A DNA stretch of 64,000 nt from Bhargavaea changchunensis (GCF_042665595.1 NZ_JBHTCT010000012.1:304908-368907); one strand, 5' to 3'; shown: positions 43,214-52,668, numbered from the stretch's first letter. Translations and numbers: made by a program. The notes: a model not told the origin generated them from the letters alone.

Positions 43214-44455
43214 TCAGGCGCTATGAAGGTTTGCCATACGTTTTTCTTCACTCTTGTCCACGACAGCGGCACCGACGAGATCTCCAGTCACATTGGTGGC
43301 CGTTGCGCCCATTCCAAGAATCGCATCGATACCGGCGACCAGTGCCACAACTTCGATGGGCAGGCCGGCCTGTGTAAGGACAATCGACAGAGCAATCAGT
43401 CCTGCACCCGGGACTCCTGCGGTACCGACCGAAGCGAGTGTGCCGGTTACGATAATGCCGAGGATGGCAGCAAAGCCAAGCTCCAGACCCACAATATCAG
43501 CAGCGAACACTACCGACGCACCGAGCCGGATCGCCGCCCCATCCATATTGACTGTGGCGCCAAGCGGCAACGAGAATGTGGCAACATCTTCGCTGATGCC
43601 GGCACGCTTTGCTGCCTTGAGCGTGACAGGAAGTGTTCCCAAACTGGATGAGGTCATAAATGCTGTCCCGATTGCATCTTTGACATTCCTGAAGAACTCC
43701 CTGATTTGCACTCCAAAGAGCTTCATGATCACAAAATATACCAGTACAAACTGGAGTGCAATTCCTCCATAAATTACTGCTGCCAGTTTGCCCAGAGAAA
43801 TCAGTGTCTGAAGTCCTTGAGAGCCGATTGCTGCAGCCGCAATCGCAAAGATGCCGATAGGCGCATATTGGAGGATGCCATTCAGTACCCGGAATGTAAC
43901 TTCACTCAGGCTGGCAGTCAGATCATTGAGGAAGTGCCCCATCTTGCTGATCCGTTTTTCACCGGAATGGATCATCGATGAAATGGATAATCCGATAACG
44001 ACCGAAACAAAGATCAGCGCAAGAATATCAGCATTCACCAATGACGAAAATAAGTTATTCGGTACAATTGCCAGCAAGGTATCCACAATGGATGGACGCT
44101 CCGGTACATCCACCTGTGCATTTGGGAGTGTAAGACCCACACCCGGCCTGATCAGAAGCGCAAGCAGAATGCCAAAAACAATGGCAACTCCTGTGGTGAT
44201 AAAATAGAAGACAAACACTTTCCCGCCGATTCTTCCAAGTTTCGCGGGATTCAGCTGATCCACCGCTGCAATCAGCGTAAAGACAATGAGCGGGATCACA
44301 ATGAGATTCAACAGTCGCAGCAGCAGATCCCCGAGCGGCGACAGCACGCCTGCCGATTCCCCAAAAATGAGTCCGACAACGATGCCCAACAGAAAACCGA
44401 CGGACATTTTGAGCATGAATGACTGGTCCCGATAAAATCTCCAGATTGCCCCCAT
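43214..44455 (-). CDS. Dicarboxylate/amino acid:cation symporter (DAACS family)
   Basis: The 413-residue protein has the family fold with eight membrane segments and two re-entrant loops, including TSSSLGTLPVTL near 268 and LPLGATVNMDGAAIR near 297-311, the substrate and sodium-binding motif of GltP/GltT-like transporters. It imports glutamate, aspartate or C4-dicarboxylates with protons or sodium. ATG 44455 follows GGGAGG. It is a single gene. Confidence 0.9.
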   Translation of the reverse strand: MGAIWRFYRDQSFMLKMSVGFLLGIVVGLIFGESAGVLSPLGDLLLRLLNLIVIPLIVFTLIAAVDQLNPAKLGRIGGKVFVFYFITTGVAIVFGILLALLIRPGVGLTLPNAQVDVPERPSIVDTLLAIVPNNLFSSLVNADILALIFVSVVIGLSISSMIHSGEKRISKMGHFLNDLTASLSEVTFRVLNGILQYAPIGIFAIAAAAIGSQGLQTLISLGKLAAVIYGGIALQFVLVYFVIMKLFGVQIREFFRNVKDAIGTAFMTSSSLGTLPVTLKAAKRAGISEDVATFSLPLGATVNMDGAAIRLGASVVFAADIVGLELGFAAILGIIVTGTLASVGTAGVPGAGLIALSIVLTQAGLPIEVVALVAGIDAILGMGATATNVTGDLVGAAVVDKSEEKRMANLHSA

Positions 44456-44571
44456 TTATAAACCTCCCTTCATCTTCTTCCGGATGTACCGGTTATGTAT
44501 CCCTTCCTAAATCATCCCCTTCTTTGAAGTGTGCAAAACAACAACAAGATTTACCGTTATTTCGCCTGAAT

Positions 44572-44602
44572 AAAAAATACCCGGGAAGCGTGCATTCCCG
44601 GG
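44572..44602 (-). terminator. Terminator closing the LXG cassette
   Basis: A perfect 8-bp stem (44580-44587 with 44595-44602) is followed on the minus strand by TATTTTTTATT, 12 bp after the last lipoprotein gene. Confidence 0.9.
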
Positions 44603-44613
44603 AAATTTTCATG

Positions 44614-45120
44614 TTATTCAGATCCGTACTTCCCATCCAGTTCCTCATACTTCGCTGCATAATCATCTGTAACCTTATCGAGCTGCTCCTGTTTATCAGA
44701 AATTCCTCTGGACAGTTCAGCTATCTTTTGTTCAAAGTCTTCCCCTGGCTCTGCGGTCAGTTCAAGTACTTCGGAAAGCTTTCCGAGGTACTCAATCTGC
44801 AAGGCCAGTTCCTGACCTTTCAGCCCGTTCAGCTCCTTGAGCTCTTCGTGGGTCAGACGGCCCTGCCAATCTTCCGACAATGCCTTGGATTCTTCAACCA
44901 GCGGGAGCATTTCTGTTTTCAGGTACTGATTGGCCTGCTCCGGACTGTCCAGAATGGCATTCAACTGAGTGCTCATCATAATCAGTTCCATGGAATTCTG
45001 GTAGATCGGAGTGCTGCCCTCTTCTTTGTATTCCTTATATTCGGCTGCAATTCCCGGACCACTGCAAGCCGCCAGCGCGAACACCAGCAACAGCCCCATC
45101 AGCCGGATCAATCTTTTCAT
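44614..45120 (-). CDS. Alpha-helical lipoprotein, LXG-cassette member 2
   Basis: The 168-residue protein has a lipoprotein signal (lipobox LAAC, Cys19) and then an almost wholly helical acidic domain. It is a diverged paralogue of the lipoproteins at 45175, 54333 and 54912: the same length, the same EYKEYKEEG start, Y-L-K-TEM-P-EES in the centre, and a C-terminal coiled-coil-like helix. No enzyme motif is visible. It is the last gene of the LXG cassette, the position usually held by immunity genes, and its lipid anchor would place it on the outer face of the membrane. A YkyA-like cell-wall lipoprotein is an alternative. Confidence 0.65.
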   Translation of the reverse strand: MKRLIRLMGLLLVFALAACSGPGIAAEYKEYKEEGSTPIYQNSMELIMMSTQLNAILDSPEQANQYLKTEMLPLVEESKALSEDWQGRLTHEELKELNGLKGQELALQIEYLGKLSEVLELTAEPGEDFEQKIAELSRGISDKQEQLDKVTDDYAAKYEELDGKYGSE

Positions 45121-45174
45121 GATGCACCTCCAATTCACCGGTCTCTTAATGGCGTTCCGGCCATACGGCCCGAA

Positions 45175-45720
45175 TCATTGTTCATTGACGAGTGCATCGA
45201 TTTGCCGGTCCATTTCCGCTCCGGTTCGTTCTATTTTTTCTTGCAGCTCCATGTTCTCCTCATGGATCTTAACAGCCTTCTGGTACGTTTCTTCGGTCAC
45301 CGTATCAACATCCGCCGTAGCAACTTCGATTGCCGATAACTCAGCGCTCTTCTGAAGGGAATCGACCGTCAGATCCAAATACTTGATCGTAGTCTCATTC
45401 AGTTTCTTGATTTCTTCATTTACCAGTCCATCATGGGCATCAGTTGCAATTTTTCGGGTCTCTTCCATAAAGGGAATCACTTCTTCCTCCATATAGCGGT
45501 GAGATTCCTCGGGTTGTTCGATGATGGAAGCAGAGTGGTTGAACATTTCCGCGAACTCGAAGGATCGCTCATCCAGTGGTTCGAGGACATTCTTCCGATA
45601 TTCTTCAAATTCTTTTTCGACACTGATATTCTGTGATTCTGCTCCATTGCCACTGTTGCAGGCAGCGAGGAATAACGCCAACAGTAACACCAGGAAAAAC
45701 ATAAATATAGATCGTTTCAT
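45175..45720 (-). CDS. Alpha-helical lipoprotein, LXG-cassette member 1
   Basis: The 181-residue protein has a lipoprotein signal (lipobox LAAC, Cys21) and a helical domain with KEFEEYRKNVLEPLDERSFE, YMEEEVIPFMEETRKIA, DGLVNEEIKKLN and ENMELQEKIERTGAEM. Every one of these blocks recurs in the lipoproteins at 54333 and 54912. It lies 41 bp after the LXG effector gene, so it is probably co-transcribed. A membrane-anchored immunity or targeting partner of the effector is the leading inference; the sequence shows no catalytic residues. Confidence 0.7.
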   Translation of the reverse strand: MKRSIFMFFLVLLLALFLAACNSGNGAESQNISVEKEFEEYRKNVLEPLDERSFEFAEMFNHSASIIEQPEESHRYMEEEVIPFMEETRKIATDAHDGLVNEEIKKLNETTIKYLDLTVDSLQKSAELSAIEVATADVDTVTEETYQKAVKIHEENMELQEKIERTGAEMDRQIDALVNEQ

Positions 45721-45761
45721 TACTTTTACTCCTAAACTTCGGCGATTTCATCCCGTATATC

Positions 45762-47843
45762 TTAATACAGTGTGATGGTTCCGTCCGTATTGAGCCGGAA
45801 CAGTTTGACGCCCGACGGTTTTTTACCGTCTTCGCTGATGGTCAGGAGAACTTCCTTTTCACCTGCTGACGGACCTGGTGCACTTTTGATTTTTTCCCAT
45901 CCGGGAATCTGGTTTTGCGCAAACTGAGAGGCTGAGCTTTTGATCACTTCAGACGTGTCCTGTCCAGGCAGCCGTTTCAGATACTCGTCAAAACCGTCCA
46001 TACCCTTGATTTTTCCGATGCCACTCCCGATTTGCTCATCGACGGCACTCTCCAGCGTCCGCTTGGCAAGACTTCCGAGCACCTCATTGAGTTTGCCGTG
46101 CTCTACGTTTTGAATTGAGTAATGAACATCGGGATTATCCGGGAATATCACGAGTTCCTGACCGACCACACTGTAATTGATTGGGACTTCGTTTACCGTT
46201 GTTGTGTTGATATCCACTCCATCTGTAAATTCAAGTTTGTTGAGGTCCAAGCCCATTCCCTTCACAGATCCTTCCGGCTGATTTCCCTTGAGCGCAAAAT
46301 CATTCACTGCCTGTTTCGCTTCTTCCGGCGAATCTTTACTGAAGTTCGGGTCTGTATTATTCTGTGTCCAATTCCAGAGATCGCTGAAAGTAACTTCATC
46401 GTGATCTTTTTGCTTAAGAGTGTTCAGCTCACCGGTATACCACTCCTTGATGGAGAGTACCCCGTCCTTTCCAAGTGTCATGCTCACCCGGCGATCATAC
46501 TGGACACCATCACCGGACAGATAAACAATGACCTGTTTGGTTCCCGCTTTAGGAACATCGGCAGAAATGATTTCACCCCAAAGCGGGATCTTCTTCTGGA
46601 TGTTTTCTGAAATCTCTTCTTTGACGATTTCTCCTGACTTTTTCCCTGTGAATGGAATTTCCGGAGACCCCTCAATTTTCCCTGTGACTGTAGTTGAGCC
46701 AGGCAGTTTACTGCCTAACTTGCCGAGAAACCTATCCCCAGCTTCCATAGCAACGTTTTTCGCGGTGGTTGCCATAGCTTCCTCGAGGAGCGTGACTTCT
46801 GCATTCTGAATCGAGTACCAAAGGTTCGGATTATCCCTAAATATGACCAACTTTTCATTAATGATGGCATAGTGCAGGGGAACGCCCCTCAAATTGTATG
46901 TTTCAATTGAAATACCGTCCATTGCATCAATAGCGGCCAGGTCGATCTCTTTCCCTCGTGCCACCTGGTGAGGACCTCGGATAAACTCCTCCCCCCGGGA
47001 TTCCAAATCAGACTCAATTATCCTTTCTAGCTCTTCATAACGTCGCTCGTAACCACGGAGCATCTCATAAACGAATTCATCGGATTTTCCGCTCTGGATG
47101 AGGTGTGGGCCAAATATCGCCCAGAAACTTGAGAAGAACATTGAAAATCTAACGGAGAACTCTTTGAAGTGCTCCATCGCCAGATTTACGCGCAGCTTTT
47201 GATATCCGCTGAAATCCTGAACCTGGAGATCATATGTCTCAATCCGGAATGACGAATCTCCAAAGATACCGGACAAGTCTTTCAAGTAGCCGTCCATCAG
47301 ATCTAAATCAGCGTCAAGTGCGGACAGTTCCCCGGTCTGGCTATGATTATATGTATTTAGATCTTGGCTGGTTTGAAGGATATGCCGTTTTGCGTCACGG
47401 ACACCCTCCCGAAATGCATCGTCCTTTAGCCTCGGCAAGCTGATGATGTCGCTCACCGCATCCATGTAGCTGTTCCCTTCGTCGACCAGAGCTGCCGTTA
47501 CACTTTCCGACTTTGTTACTCCATTCATCAGCGGCCCCTCAAGAAACGATTCCAGAATATATCCGTCAGAAGCAGGCTCAAGGGCTGATGTCGCCTGTTT
47601 CAGGTTTTGCAAAAGTCCTTCATACTTTTCCAGTGTCAGTGACCTGTAGGCAATCAGAGGAAGATGCCATTCCCGATAAAAACGGCGTATGGCGTTCCCG
47701 CCTTCTCCCGTGAACGAATCTCCGAGATCGGTGAATGACGCAACCGCTCTTTCAAGCTCCTTTAATTGTGCCGTCTGAGACTCGATCTGTCGGACAACCG
47801 CATCGATTCCTTCCAGCAGCGAGCTTACCTCCAGCGTTTTCAT
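45762..47843 (-). CDS. LXG-domain type VII secretion effector with duplicated C-terminal module
   Basis: The 693-residue protein starts MKTLEVSSLLEGI, the mark of LXG proteins, and residues 1 to about 210 are the helical LXG secretion domain. A helical linker follows (about 215-290). The C-terminus holds two tandem copies of one module, about 287-468 and 515-693. Each has DG(I/V)-I-T, VP(L/I)-Y, LVIF-DNP, YSIQN-E, then a helix pair, IP-W-(G/E)-I, and a final beta part AG-K-V and DG. No nuclease, deaminase or NAD-glycohydrolase motif is apparent. LXG proteins are usually antibacterial toxins; the activity here is unknown. YwqH- and YwqI-like partners precede it and lipoproteins follow. Confidence 0.85.
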   Translation of the reverse strand: MKTLEVSSLLEGIDAVVRQIESQTAQLKELERAVASFTDLGDSFTGEGGNAIRRFYREWHLPLIAYRSLTLEKYEGLLQNLKQATSALEPASDGYILESFLEGPLMNGVTKSESVTAALVDEGNSYMDAVSDIISLPRLKDDAFREGVRDAKRHILQTSQDLNTYNHSQTGELSALDADLDLMDGYLKDLSGIFGDSSFRIETYDLQVQDFSGYQKLRVNLAMEHFKEFSVRFSMFFSSFWAIFGPHLIQSGKSDEFVYEMLRGYERRYEELERIIESDLESRGEEFIRGPHQVARGKEIDLAAIDAMDGISIETYNLRGVPLHYAIINEKLVIFRDNPNLWYSIQNAEVTLLEEAMATTAKNVAMEAGDRFLGKLGSKLPGSTTVTGKIEGSPEIPFTGKKSGEIVKEEISENIQKKIPLWGEIISADVPKAGTKQVIVYLSGDGVQYDRRVSMTLGKDGVLSIKEWYTGELNTLKQKDHDEVTFSDLWNWTQNNTDPNFSKDSPEEAKQAVNDFALKGNQPEGSVKGMGLDLNKLEFTDGVDINTTTVNEVPINYSVVGQELVIFPDNPDVHYSIQNVEHGKLNEVLGSLAKRTLESAVDEQIGSGIGKIKGMDGFDEYLKRLPGQDTSEVIKSSASQFAQNQIPGWEKIKSAPGPSAGEKEVLLTISEDGKKPSGVKLFRLNTDGTITLY

Positions 47844-47855
47844 GTCTTCACCCCC

Positions 47856-48140
47856 TTAATTCGCATCCATTGAAATGGACAGCTGATGATCTGTTTCATC
47901 AAGCATATCCGCTGATTCCCTGACCGACTCGTGATTAAGCCTCAGGATCCTCTTGAATTCCTCCCCCTGCTGTTCAAGGATAAGGTTGAGCTGGTTGATC
48001 TTCTTAATAAGATCCAGCACATTGCTTCCCGCAAGATCCTTGGGAAGAGCGGGGTCCAGAGATTCGGTCATGCTTTCCATGTTTGAAACCGACTGCCTGA
48101 CGGTTTCAAATTCGACCTTGATCTGATTAGTCAATGACAT
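47856..48140 (-). CDS. YwqI-like small helical partner of the LXG effector (DUF5344-like)
   Basis: The 94-residue protein is fully helical, starts MSLTNQIKVEFETVRQSVSNM and ends in a serine/aspartate-rich tail. Size, position directly before an LXG gene and helical WXG100-like make-up fit YwqI, or the LXG-associated alpha-helical proteins that bind the LXG domain for export. Its ATG shares one base with the stop of the gene upstream (TGATG), so translation is coupled. Confidence 0.75.
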   Translation of the reverse strand: MSLTNQIKVEFETVRQSVSNMESMTESLDPALPKDLAGSNVLDLIKKINQLNLILEQQGEEFKRILRLNHESVRESADMLDETDHQLSISMDAN

Positions 48141-48499
48141 CAGTCCTTTCCTGCACGAATAGCAGCCAGCCTTGTCCGCTCCGCTGCGATGCTGGCTTCA
48201 AGCGCCATGATTTCCAGTTTGATTTGGGCAATCTTTTCACTGAGCATCTGTCTGGAAAGGGTGAGCTGGACACTGGAAATATCGTCGTATTGCACAGCCA
48301 TTACGTCACGATATTCAAGAAACTTATCCGAAAGCATTCCTTTCCATGTTTTTACCGTTAGCTCCGGCTCCTCCAAAAGACTTCTGTTTTGCGAGAAGTC
48401 TCCGTCCAAATTACCCAGATTCACCGCACAGACAGTCAGTCTTCTCAACTGTTCTTTCTTCAGTTGGAATTGTGCGATCAAAGCAGTTAATAAGGCCAT
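48140..48499 (-). CDS. YwqH-like protein (DUF5082-like), first gene of the LXG cassette
   Basis: The 119-residue protein is helical with a coiled-coil C-terminal half (QMLSEKIAQIKLEIMALEAS) and a central WKGMLSDKFLEYR, which resembles the WxG turn of WXG100-type secretion partners. In Bacillus the order ywqH-ywqI-LXG toxin is standard; the same order is seen here. It starts at ATG 48499 behind AAAAGGAG and is probably the first gene of the operon ending at 44614. Confidence 0.75.
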   Translation of the reverse strand: MALLTALIAQFQLKKEQLRRLTVCAVNLGNLDGDFSQNRSLLEEPELTVKTWKGMLSDKFLEYRDVMAVQYDDISSVQLTLSRQMLSEKIAQIKLEIMALEASIAAERTRLAAIRAGKD

Positions 48500-48631
48500 C
48501 GCGCGAAATCTCCTTTTCCAATTCAGTTACTTTTATCATAGCAAAGTGAAAGGACTGTAAGTATAGGATTAACGGCAGGTGCCGAAAGGCTCCTTTTGAG
48601 AGCTGCAATGATGCCTAAACGGTCGAAAGAA

Positions 48632-48670
48632 ATAAAAAAGAGAAAGGAAACAATGTCTCCCTTCTCTTTG
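48632..48670 (-). terminator. Terminator of glsA
   Basis: A stem AAAGAGAAGG with CCTTTCTCTTT (about 48637-48669) is followed on the minus strand by a T-rich run. Confidence 0.75.
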
Positions 48671-48712
48671 TACCCGGAAAATTAACAAATTATGTCTTAA
48701 TATATGAACTCA

Positions 48713-49720
48713 TCAGAAGATGCTCATGTTCCATTCCCTTGCAATCTGCTTCAGCAACTTGCTGCCAGCGACACTGTTACCGACGTCATCGATGGCCGGC
48801 CCATAGATTCCGATTCCGCATCCATTCGGGAACGGGGACTGCGGGGAGCCTGCGTGTGACGGAACAACCGCCATGATGCCTCCGGATACGCCGCTTTTTG
48901 CCGGCAAGCCGATAAACGCCGCAAACTTCCCGGAGGCATTGTACATGCCGCATGTCACCATCAGTGCTTTGGTAATGCGGGCGACCTGCACCGGGAGAAT
49001 CTGTTCTTTTAGAATCGGATGATAGCCATCGTGTGCCAGGACCAGGCCGATCATGGCTATGTTCGTGGCATTGATCTCCACCGAACACTGCTTCAGGTAC
49101 ACTTCAAGTGCATCTTCCACATCTGCTTCCAGATAGCCGTTTTCCTGCAGGTAATAAGCGAGTGCGCGGTTGCGGTGGGCAGTGATCCATTCAGACTGGA
49201 AGACTTCCTCATTGATCGCCGGGCGTCTACCGGTCATTCTGTTGATCAGCGAAACGAACGATTCCACTTTTTCCTGTGGGGTCCGCTTTCCGAGCATTGA
49301 TGCCACGGTCAGCGCACCTGCATTGATCATTGGATTGAACGGCTTGCCCGGCTTGTGAAGTTCTAGGCGGACAATCGAGTTGAACGCATCGCCTGTCGGC
49401 TCAACATCCACACGGTCCAAGACATACGACGTTCCAAAGTCGATGCAGGCGGCCATGAAGCTGATCACTTTCGAAATGCTTTGCAGGGTAAACGAGGCTT
49501 CGCTGTCTCCGGATTGGAGGACCGTTCCATCCGATCCGACCATGACCACACCAAGCTGCGCAGGATCGGCTTTTTGCAGGGCTGGGATATAGGAAGCACA
49601 CGCTCCTTCAGCTGTATAGAAACGGTCATTCTCCACCCACTTGTCCAGCTGCGCGGCAAATCGTTGCAGGTCATGAGTGGTTTCGTGATGATTCGGCAGC
49701 GTTTCTTTCACCATTGACAT
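48713..49720 (-). CDS. glsA: Glutaminase
   Basis: The 335-residue protein has the serine-dependent glutaminase fold: the catalytic SxxK pair Ser81-Lys84 in SISK, the loop INAGALTVASML, and KSGVSGGIMAVVP near the C-terminus. It hydrolyses glutamine to glutamate and ammonia. It is the last gene behind an M20 hydrolase and an MFS transporter, which suggests the glutamine may come from a cleaved conjugate. A weak hairpin (49756-49775) lies in the gap before it. Confidence 0.92.
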   Translation of the reverse strand: MSMVKETLPNHHETTHDLQRFAAQLDKWVENDRFYTAEGACASYIPALQKADPAQLGVVMVGSDGTVLQSGDSEASFTLQSISKVISFMAACIDFGTSYVLDRVDVEPTGDAFNSIVRLELHKPGKPFNPMINAGALTVASMLGKRTPQEKVESFVSLINRMTGRRPAINEEVFQSEWITAHRNRALAYYLQENGYLEADVEDALEVYLKQCSVEINATNIAMIGLVLAHDGYHPILKEQILPVQVARITKALMVTCGMYNASGKFAAFIGLPAKSGVSGGIMAVVPSHAGSPQSPFPNGCGIGIYGPAIDDVGNSVAGSKLLKQIAREWNMSIF

Positions 49721-49794
49721 GCCGGATTCTCCTTCCTTTCAGGCAAAAGAAATGATGAGAATGCGATGATTCTCACCAGTTCTTCCAGTTTTAT

Positions 49795-51210
49795 TTATCT
49801 CTTCGGCGGCATTTTGTCTTTAGGAATCAGGGAGACATAAGACTCGCCGTCCAGACGTTCTTTCCATTCAGCAGTCGCCCTGTCGATGATTTTCCGGTTT
49901 TTCATTGCATCAACCGCGGTGCAGGCGATGATCTTGGCTGCCTGCAGCATGCCTTTATGGGCAATCGGCATGGCGCCCTGCGAAACCACCTGCCAGGTGT
50001 GCAGCGGCGTGCCAAGCGCAAAGCAGGCAGTCAGGCATTGTGTCGTCGGTACGACCCAGCTGACATCACCAACGTCAGTAGATCCGGCCATTGCTGCTTC
50101 CTCTGCAAACGGTGCGATAAAGTCCGCGATGGCCTTATTTTTCAGCTTCCTGACTGTTTCCCGGTCAGGGCCACTCAGGTCAGCCTCGATATCTTCTCGA
50201 GAAAGCGTGGCCTGGATTTCTTCTGCGAACCGGTAGTCCTGTTCGTCATACGCAGGGACACCGATTGCGGTAAGGTGCTGGTACATGGTCTCCGCAAGGA
50301 CAGTGTTCGGCAGCAGGTCCGAAGCCGCTCCTTCAAACACTGCCTCAACCGATGTTCCGGTCATGAGGGCAGCCCCTTCCGCGATATTGTTTACACGTTC
50401 GGTGAGCTCCTGAACCTGTTGCATTTTCGGAGCACGGATCAGGTAGAGGACCTCCGCATTAGCCTGGACCACATTCGGGGATGCGCCTCCGGAATCGGTT
50501 ATCGCATAATGAATTCGGGCTTCCGGCACCATATGTTCCCTCATATAGTTCACACCAACATTCATCAGCTCAACCGCGTCAAGGGCGCTCCTTCCCAGAT
50601 GAGGAGCAGCGGCCGCATGGGCGCTTTTCCCTTTGAACTTGAACCTGACGGAGTAATTGGCAAGTGTGCTGACATGCCAGACGCTCGGTTTGGTCATCGG
50701 GTGCCATGAAAAGGCGAGATCGACATCTTCAAACAGCCCCGCGCGTACCATATAGGCTTTTCCCGACCCATTTTCCTCTGCAGGACAGCCGTAATAACGG
50801 ATGGTTCCCTGTAATCCGGTTTCCTGCATGTACTCCTTGACTGCAATCGCAGCGGCCAGTGAACCGGTACCGAGAAGGTTATGACCACAGCCGTGGCCAT
50901 TTCCTCCTGCTTCAACAGGATTATGTTCGGTGAGCCCTTTTTTCTGGCTCAGCCCTGCCAATGCGTCGAATTCGCCAAGGACCGCGATGACCGGCTTGCC
51001 GCTGCCGAAGCTCGCAACAAACCCGGTCTCGAGTCCGGCTACTTTCCGCTGCACCTCAAATCCCTCTTCCTCCAGCGCTCCGGCCAGAATTTCCGAAGAG
51101 CGATGTTCGGCAAAGTAAAGTTCCGGACAGCTCCATACTTGATCGCTCAGTTCGATATATCTGTCTTTTTTCTTTTCTATCAAATTCGAAATGATTTCAT
51201 GTAATTCCAC
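49795..51210 (-). CDS. M20D-family amidohydrolase (AbgB-like)
   Basis: The 471-residue protein carries the M20 metal-binding set in order: GEFDALAG, GHGCGHN, PAEENGSG, SWHPM, and a C-terminal histidine. It is close to AbgB, the p-aminobenzoyl-glutamate hydrolase subunit. It would cleave an amide between an acyl group and an amino acid. The start is GTG 51210, eight bases after GGAGG. It lies 23 bp after the MFS transporter and 74 bp before glsA. Confidence 0.85.
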   Translation of the reverse strand: MELHEIISNLIEKKKDRYIELSDQVWSCPELYFAEHRSSEILAGALEEEGFEVQRKVAGLETGFVASFGSGKPVIAVLGEFDALAGLSQKKGLTEHNPVEAGGNGHGCGHNLLGTGSLAAAIAVKEYMQETGLQGTIRYYGCPAEENGSGKAYMVRAGLFEDVDLAFSWHPMTKPSVWHVSTLANYSVRFKFKGKSAHAAAAPHLGRSALDAVELMNVGVNYMREHMVPEARIHYAITDSGGASPNVVQANAEVLYLIRAPKMQQVQELTERVNNIAEGAALMTGTSVEAVFEGAASDLLPNTVLAETMYQHLTAIGVPAYDEQDYRFAEEIQATLSREDIEADLSGPDRETVRKLKNKAIADFIAPFAEEAAMAGSTDVGDVSWVVPTTQCLTACFALGTPLHTWQVVSQGAMPIAHKGMLQAAKIIACTAVDAMKNRKIIDRATAEWKERLDGESYVSLIPKDKMPPKR

Positions 51211-51233
51211 ACTCAGCGCCTCCTTGAGTTAGC

Positions 51234-52466
51234 TCACGCAGATGCTTCTGCTTTGGCACGGTCGAACAATTCACCTTTATTGCGCATCGTGAGGATGGCG
51301 ATGATGCAGATGACCGCGAATACGATCAGCATCCAGAATGCTGCATTGAACGAGCCGTCGAATGCATCGACGATGAATCCGATCGCCATCGGTGTGGCGA
51401 ATCCGGCCAGCTGCCCTCCAGTATTGGCGATCCCCATCGCAGTACCGGTAACCGAAGTCGGCAATTGTTTAAGTATGATGACCGGAAGAAGGGTGATGAC
51501 GAAGGCGATGAAGAGATTGACGATAGTCTGGTAAGTGATGAACGCTGCGACACTTGGTGCGGTGAACATCAGGTAAAGCATCAGCCCGGTCAGCGCACAG
51601 GCGATGGCACCGACGATCTTTTCCTTGCCTTCAGGAAGTTTATCAACCAGATAACCGCTCAGGAAAATGCCCAGCAGCAAGGTAACTCCAGGAATCGTCT
51701 GAACCCAGCCGATTGAGATCAGATCAAGGCCTCGGTCCTGTACAAGATAGGTCGGAATCCAGGTGGCCAGTCCCCAGTTCACTGCATAAATACAGAAATA
51801 CGCAATGACCATATTCCAAATCAGCGGAGTTTTCATCAGTGAACCGACAAGACCTTTTTCTGAAGGCTTAGTGGCACGCGCCAGCTTTTCTTCCGGCTGA
51901 TCCTCAGGAAGCCGGACAAATTTCCAGTAAAGGAAAGCGATCAGGGCGCCGATTACACCGAAAACGACGAATGTCGTCCGCCATCCGATTGCAGTCAGCA
52001 GAAATGCAGACAATACAGGGATGATTAGGGCGACAATCCCGCTTGATGAAAGCATGACGGACATCGCCCTGCCCCGCTCCTTGACCGGGAATGTGTTCGA
52101 AATGATTTTGGAGCTGGACGGCTGGAAACCGCCCTCCCCGATTCCGAACAGGAAGCGGATGATGACCATGGAAGCAAGAGACCATGCGGCACCCGACAGC
52201 CCAGTGAAGATGGACCATAAAATGACAGAGGCCAATAGCACTTTCCGGGCCCCAAATCGGTCAGCAAGCCAGCCGCCCGGCATCTGCATGATCGCATAGC
52301 CCAGGAAGAAGCTGCTGAGGATAATCCCTGTTGCGGATGCGCTCAAGCTCAAATCCTCCGTGATCTGAAGGACAGCGTAGTTCATGATATAGCGGTCCAG
52401 GTTACCCAGGCACCAGCCGAGGAAAAGCAGGATCAGAATGAGATTGCGTTCGCGTTTTGGAAGCAT
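51234..52466 (-). CDS. MFS transporter, anion:cation symporter type
   Basis: The 410-residue protein has twelve membrane segments and the MFS loop GGWLADRFGARKVLL near 64-78, followed by GIGEGGFQPSSSKIISN, typical of the ACS family that imports organic anions such as sugar acids and phthalate-type compounds. ATG 52466 is chosen because AGGAG lies 9 nt upstream. Its operon mates are an AbgB-like hydrolase and glutaminase, so an acyl-amino-acid substrate is likely. A cre-like site lies upstream. Confidence 0.85.
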   Translation of the reverse strand: MLPKRERNLILILLFLGWCLGNLDRYIMNYAVLQITEDLSLSASATGIILSSFFLGYAIMQMPGGWLADRFGARKVLLASVILWSIFTGLSGAAWSLASMVIIRFLFGIGEGGFQPSSSKIISNTFPVKERGRAMSVMLSSSGIVALIIPVLSAFLLTAIGWRTTFVVFGVIGALIAFLYWKFVRLPEDQPEEKLARATKPSEKGLVGSLMKTPLIWNMVIAYFCIYAVNWGLATWIPTYLVQDRGLDLISIGWVQTIPGVTLLLGIFLSGYLVDKLPEGKEKIVGAIACALTGLMLYLMFTAPSVAAFITYQTIVNLFIAFVITLLPVIILKQLPTSVTGTAMGIANTGGQLAGFATPMAIGFIVDAFDGSFNAAFWMLIVFAVICIIAILTMRNKGELFDRAKAEASA

Positions 52467-52537
52467 GAATTTCAACTCCTATTCTTTAAGATGCAAATCT
52501 TGGTGGTTGGTCTAGAGATGAAACGCTTCCAACTTAT

Positions 52538-52551
52538 AAAAAGCGTTTACA
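52538..52551. promoter_or_regulatory. Candidate cre box upstream of the MFS transporter gene
   Basis: AAAAAGCGTTTACA (or TGTAAACGCTTTTT on the minus strand) matches 12 of 14 cre positions and lies in the spacer of a weak promoter CTGAAA-17-TATAAG. Confidence 0.5.
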
Positions 52552-52638
52552 TAAGTTTCAGATGTTTATTAGCGACTATAAAGCGAAACTTTCGTTATTG
52601 ATTTTATAACAGGTTTCTTTGTTGCGCAATATATTTTT

Positions 52639-52668
52639 TCAAAAAAACAAGCACCCCAGTTGGGATGC
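52639..52668 (-). terminator. Terminator of the regulator gene at 52680
   Basis: An 8-bp stem with one G-U type mismatch (52649-52656 with 52661-52668) is followed on the minus strand by TGTTTTTTT. Confidence 0.85.
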
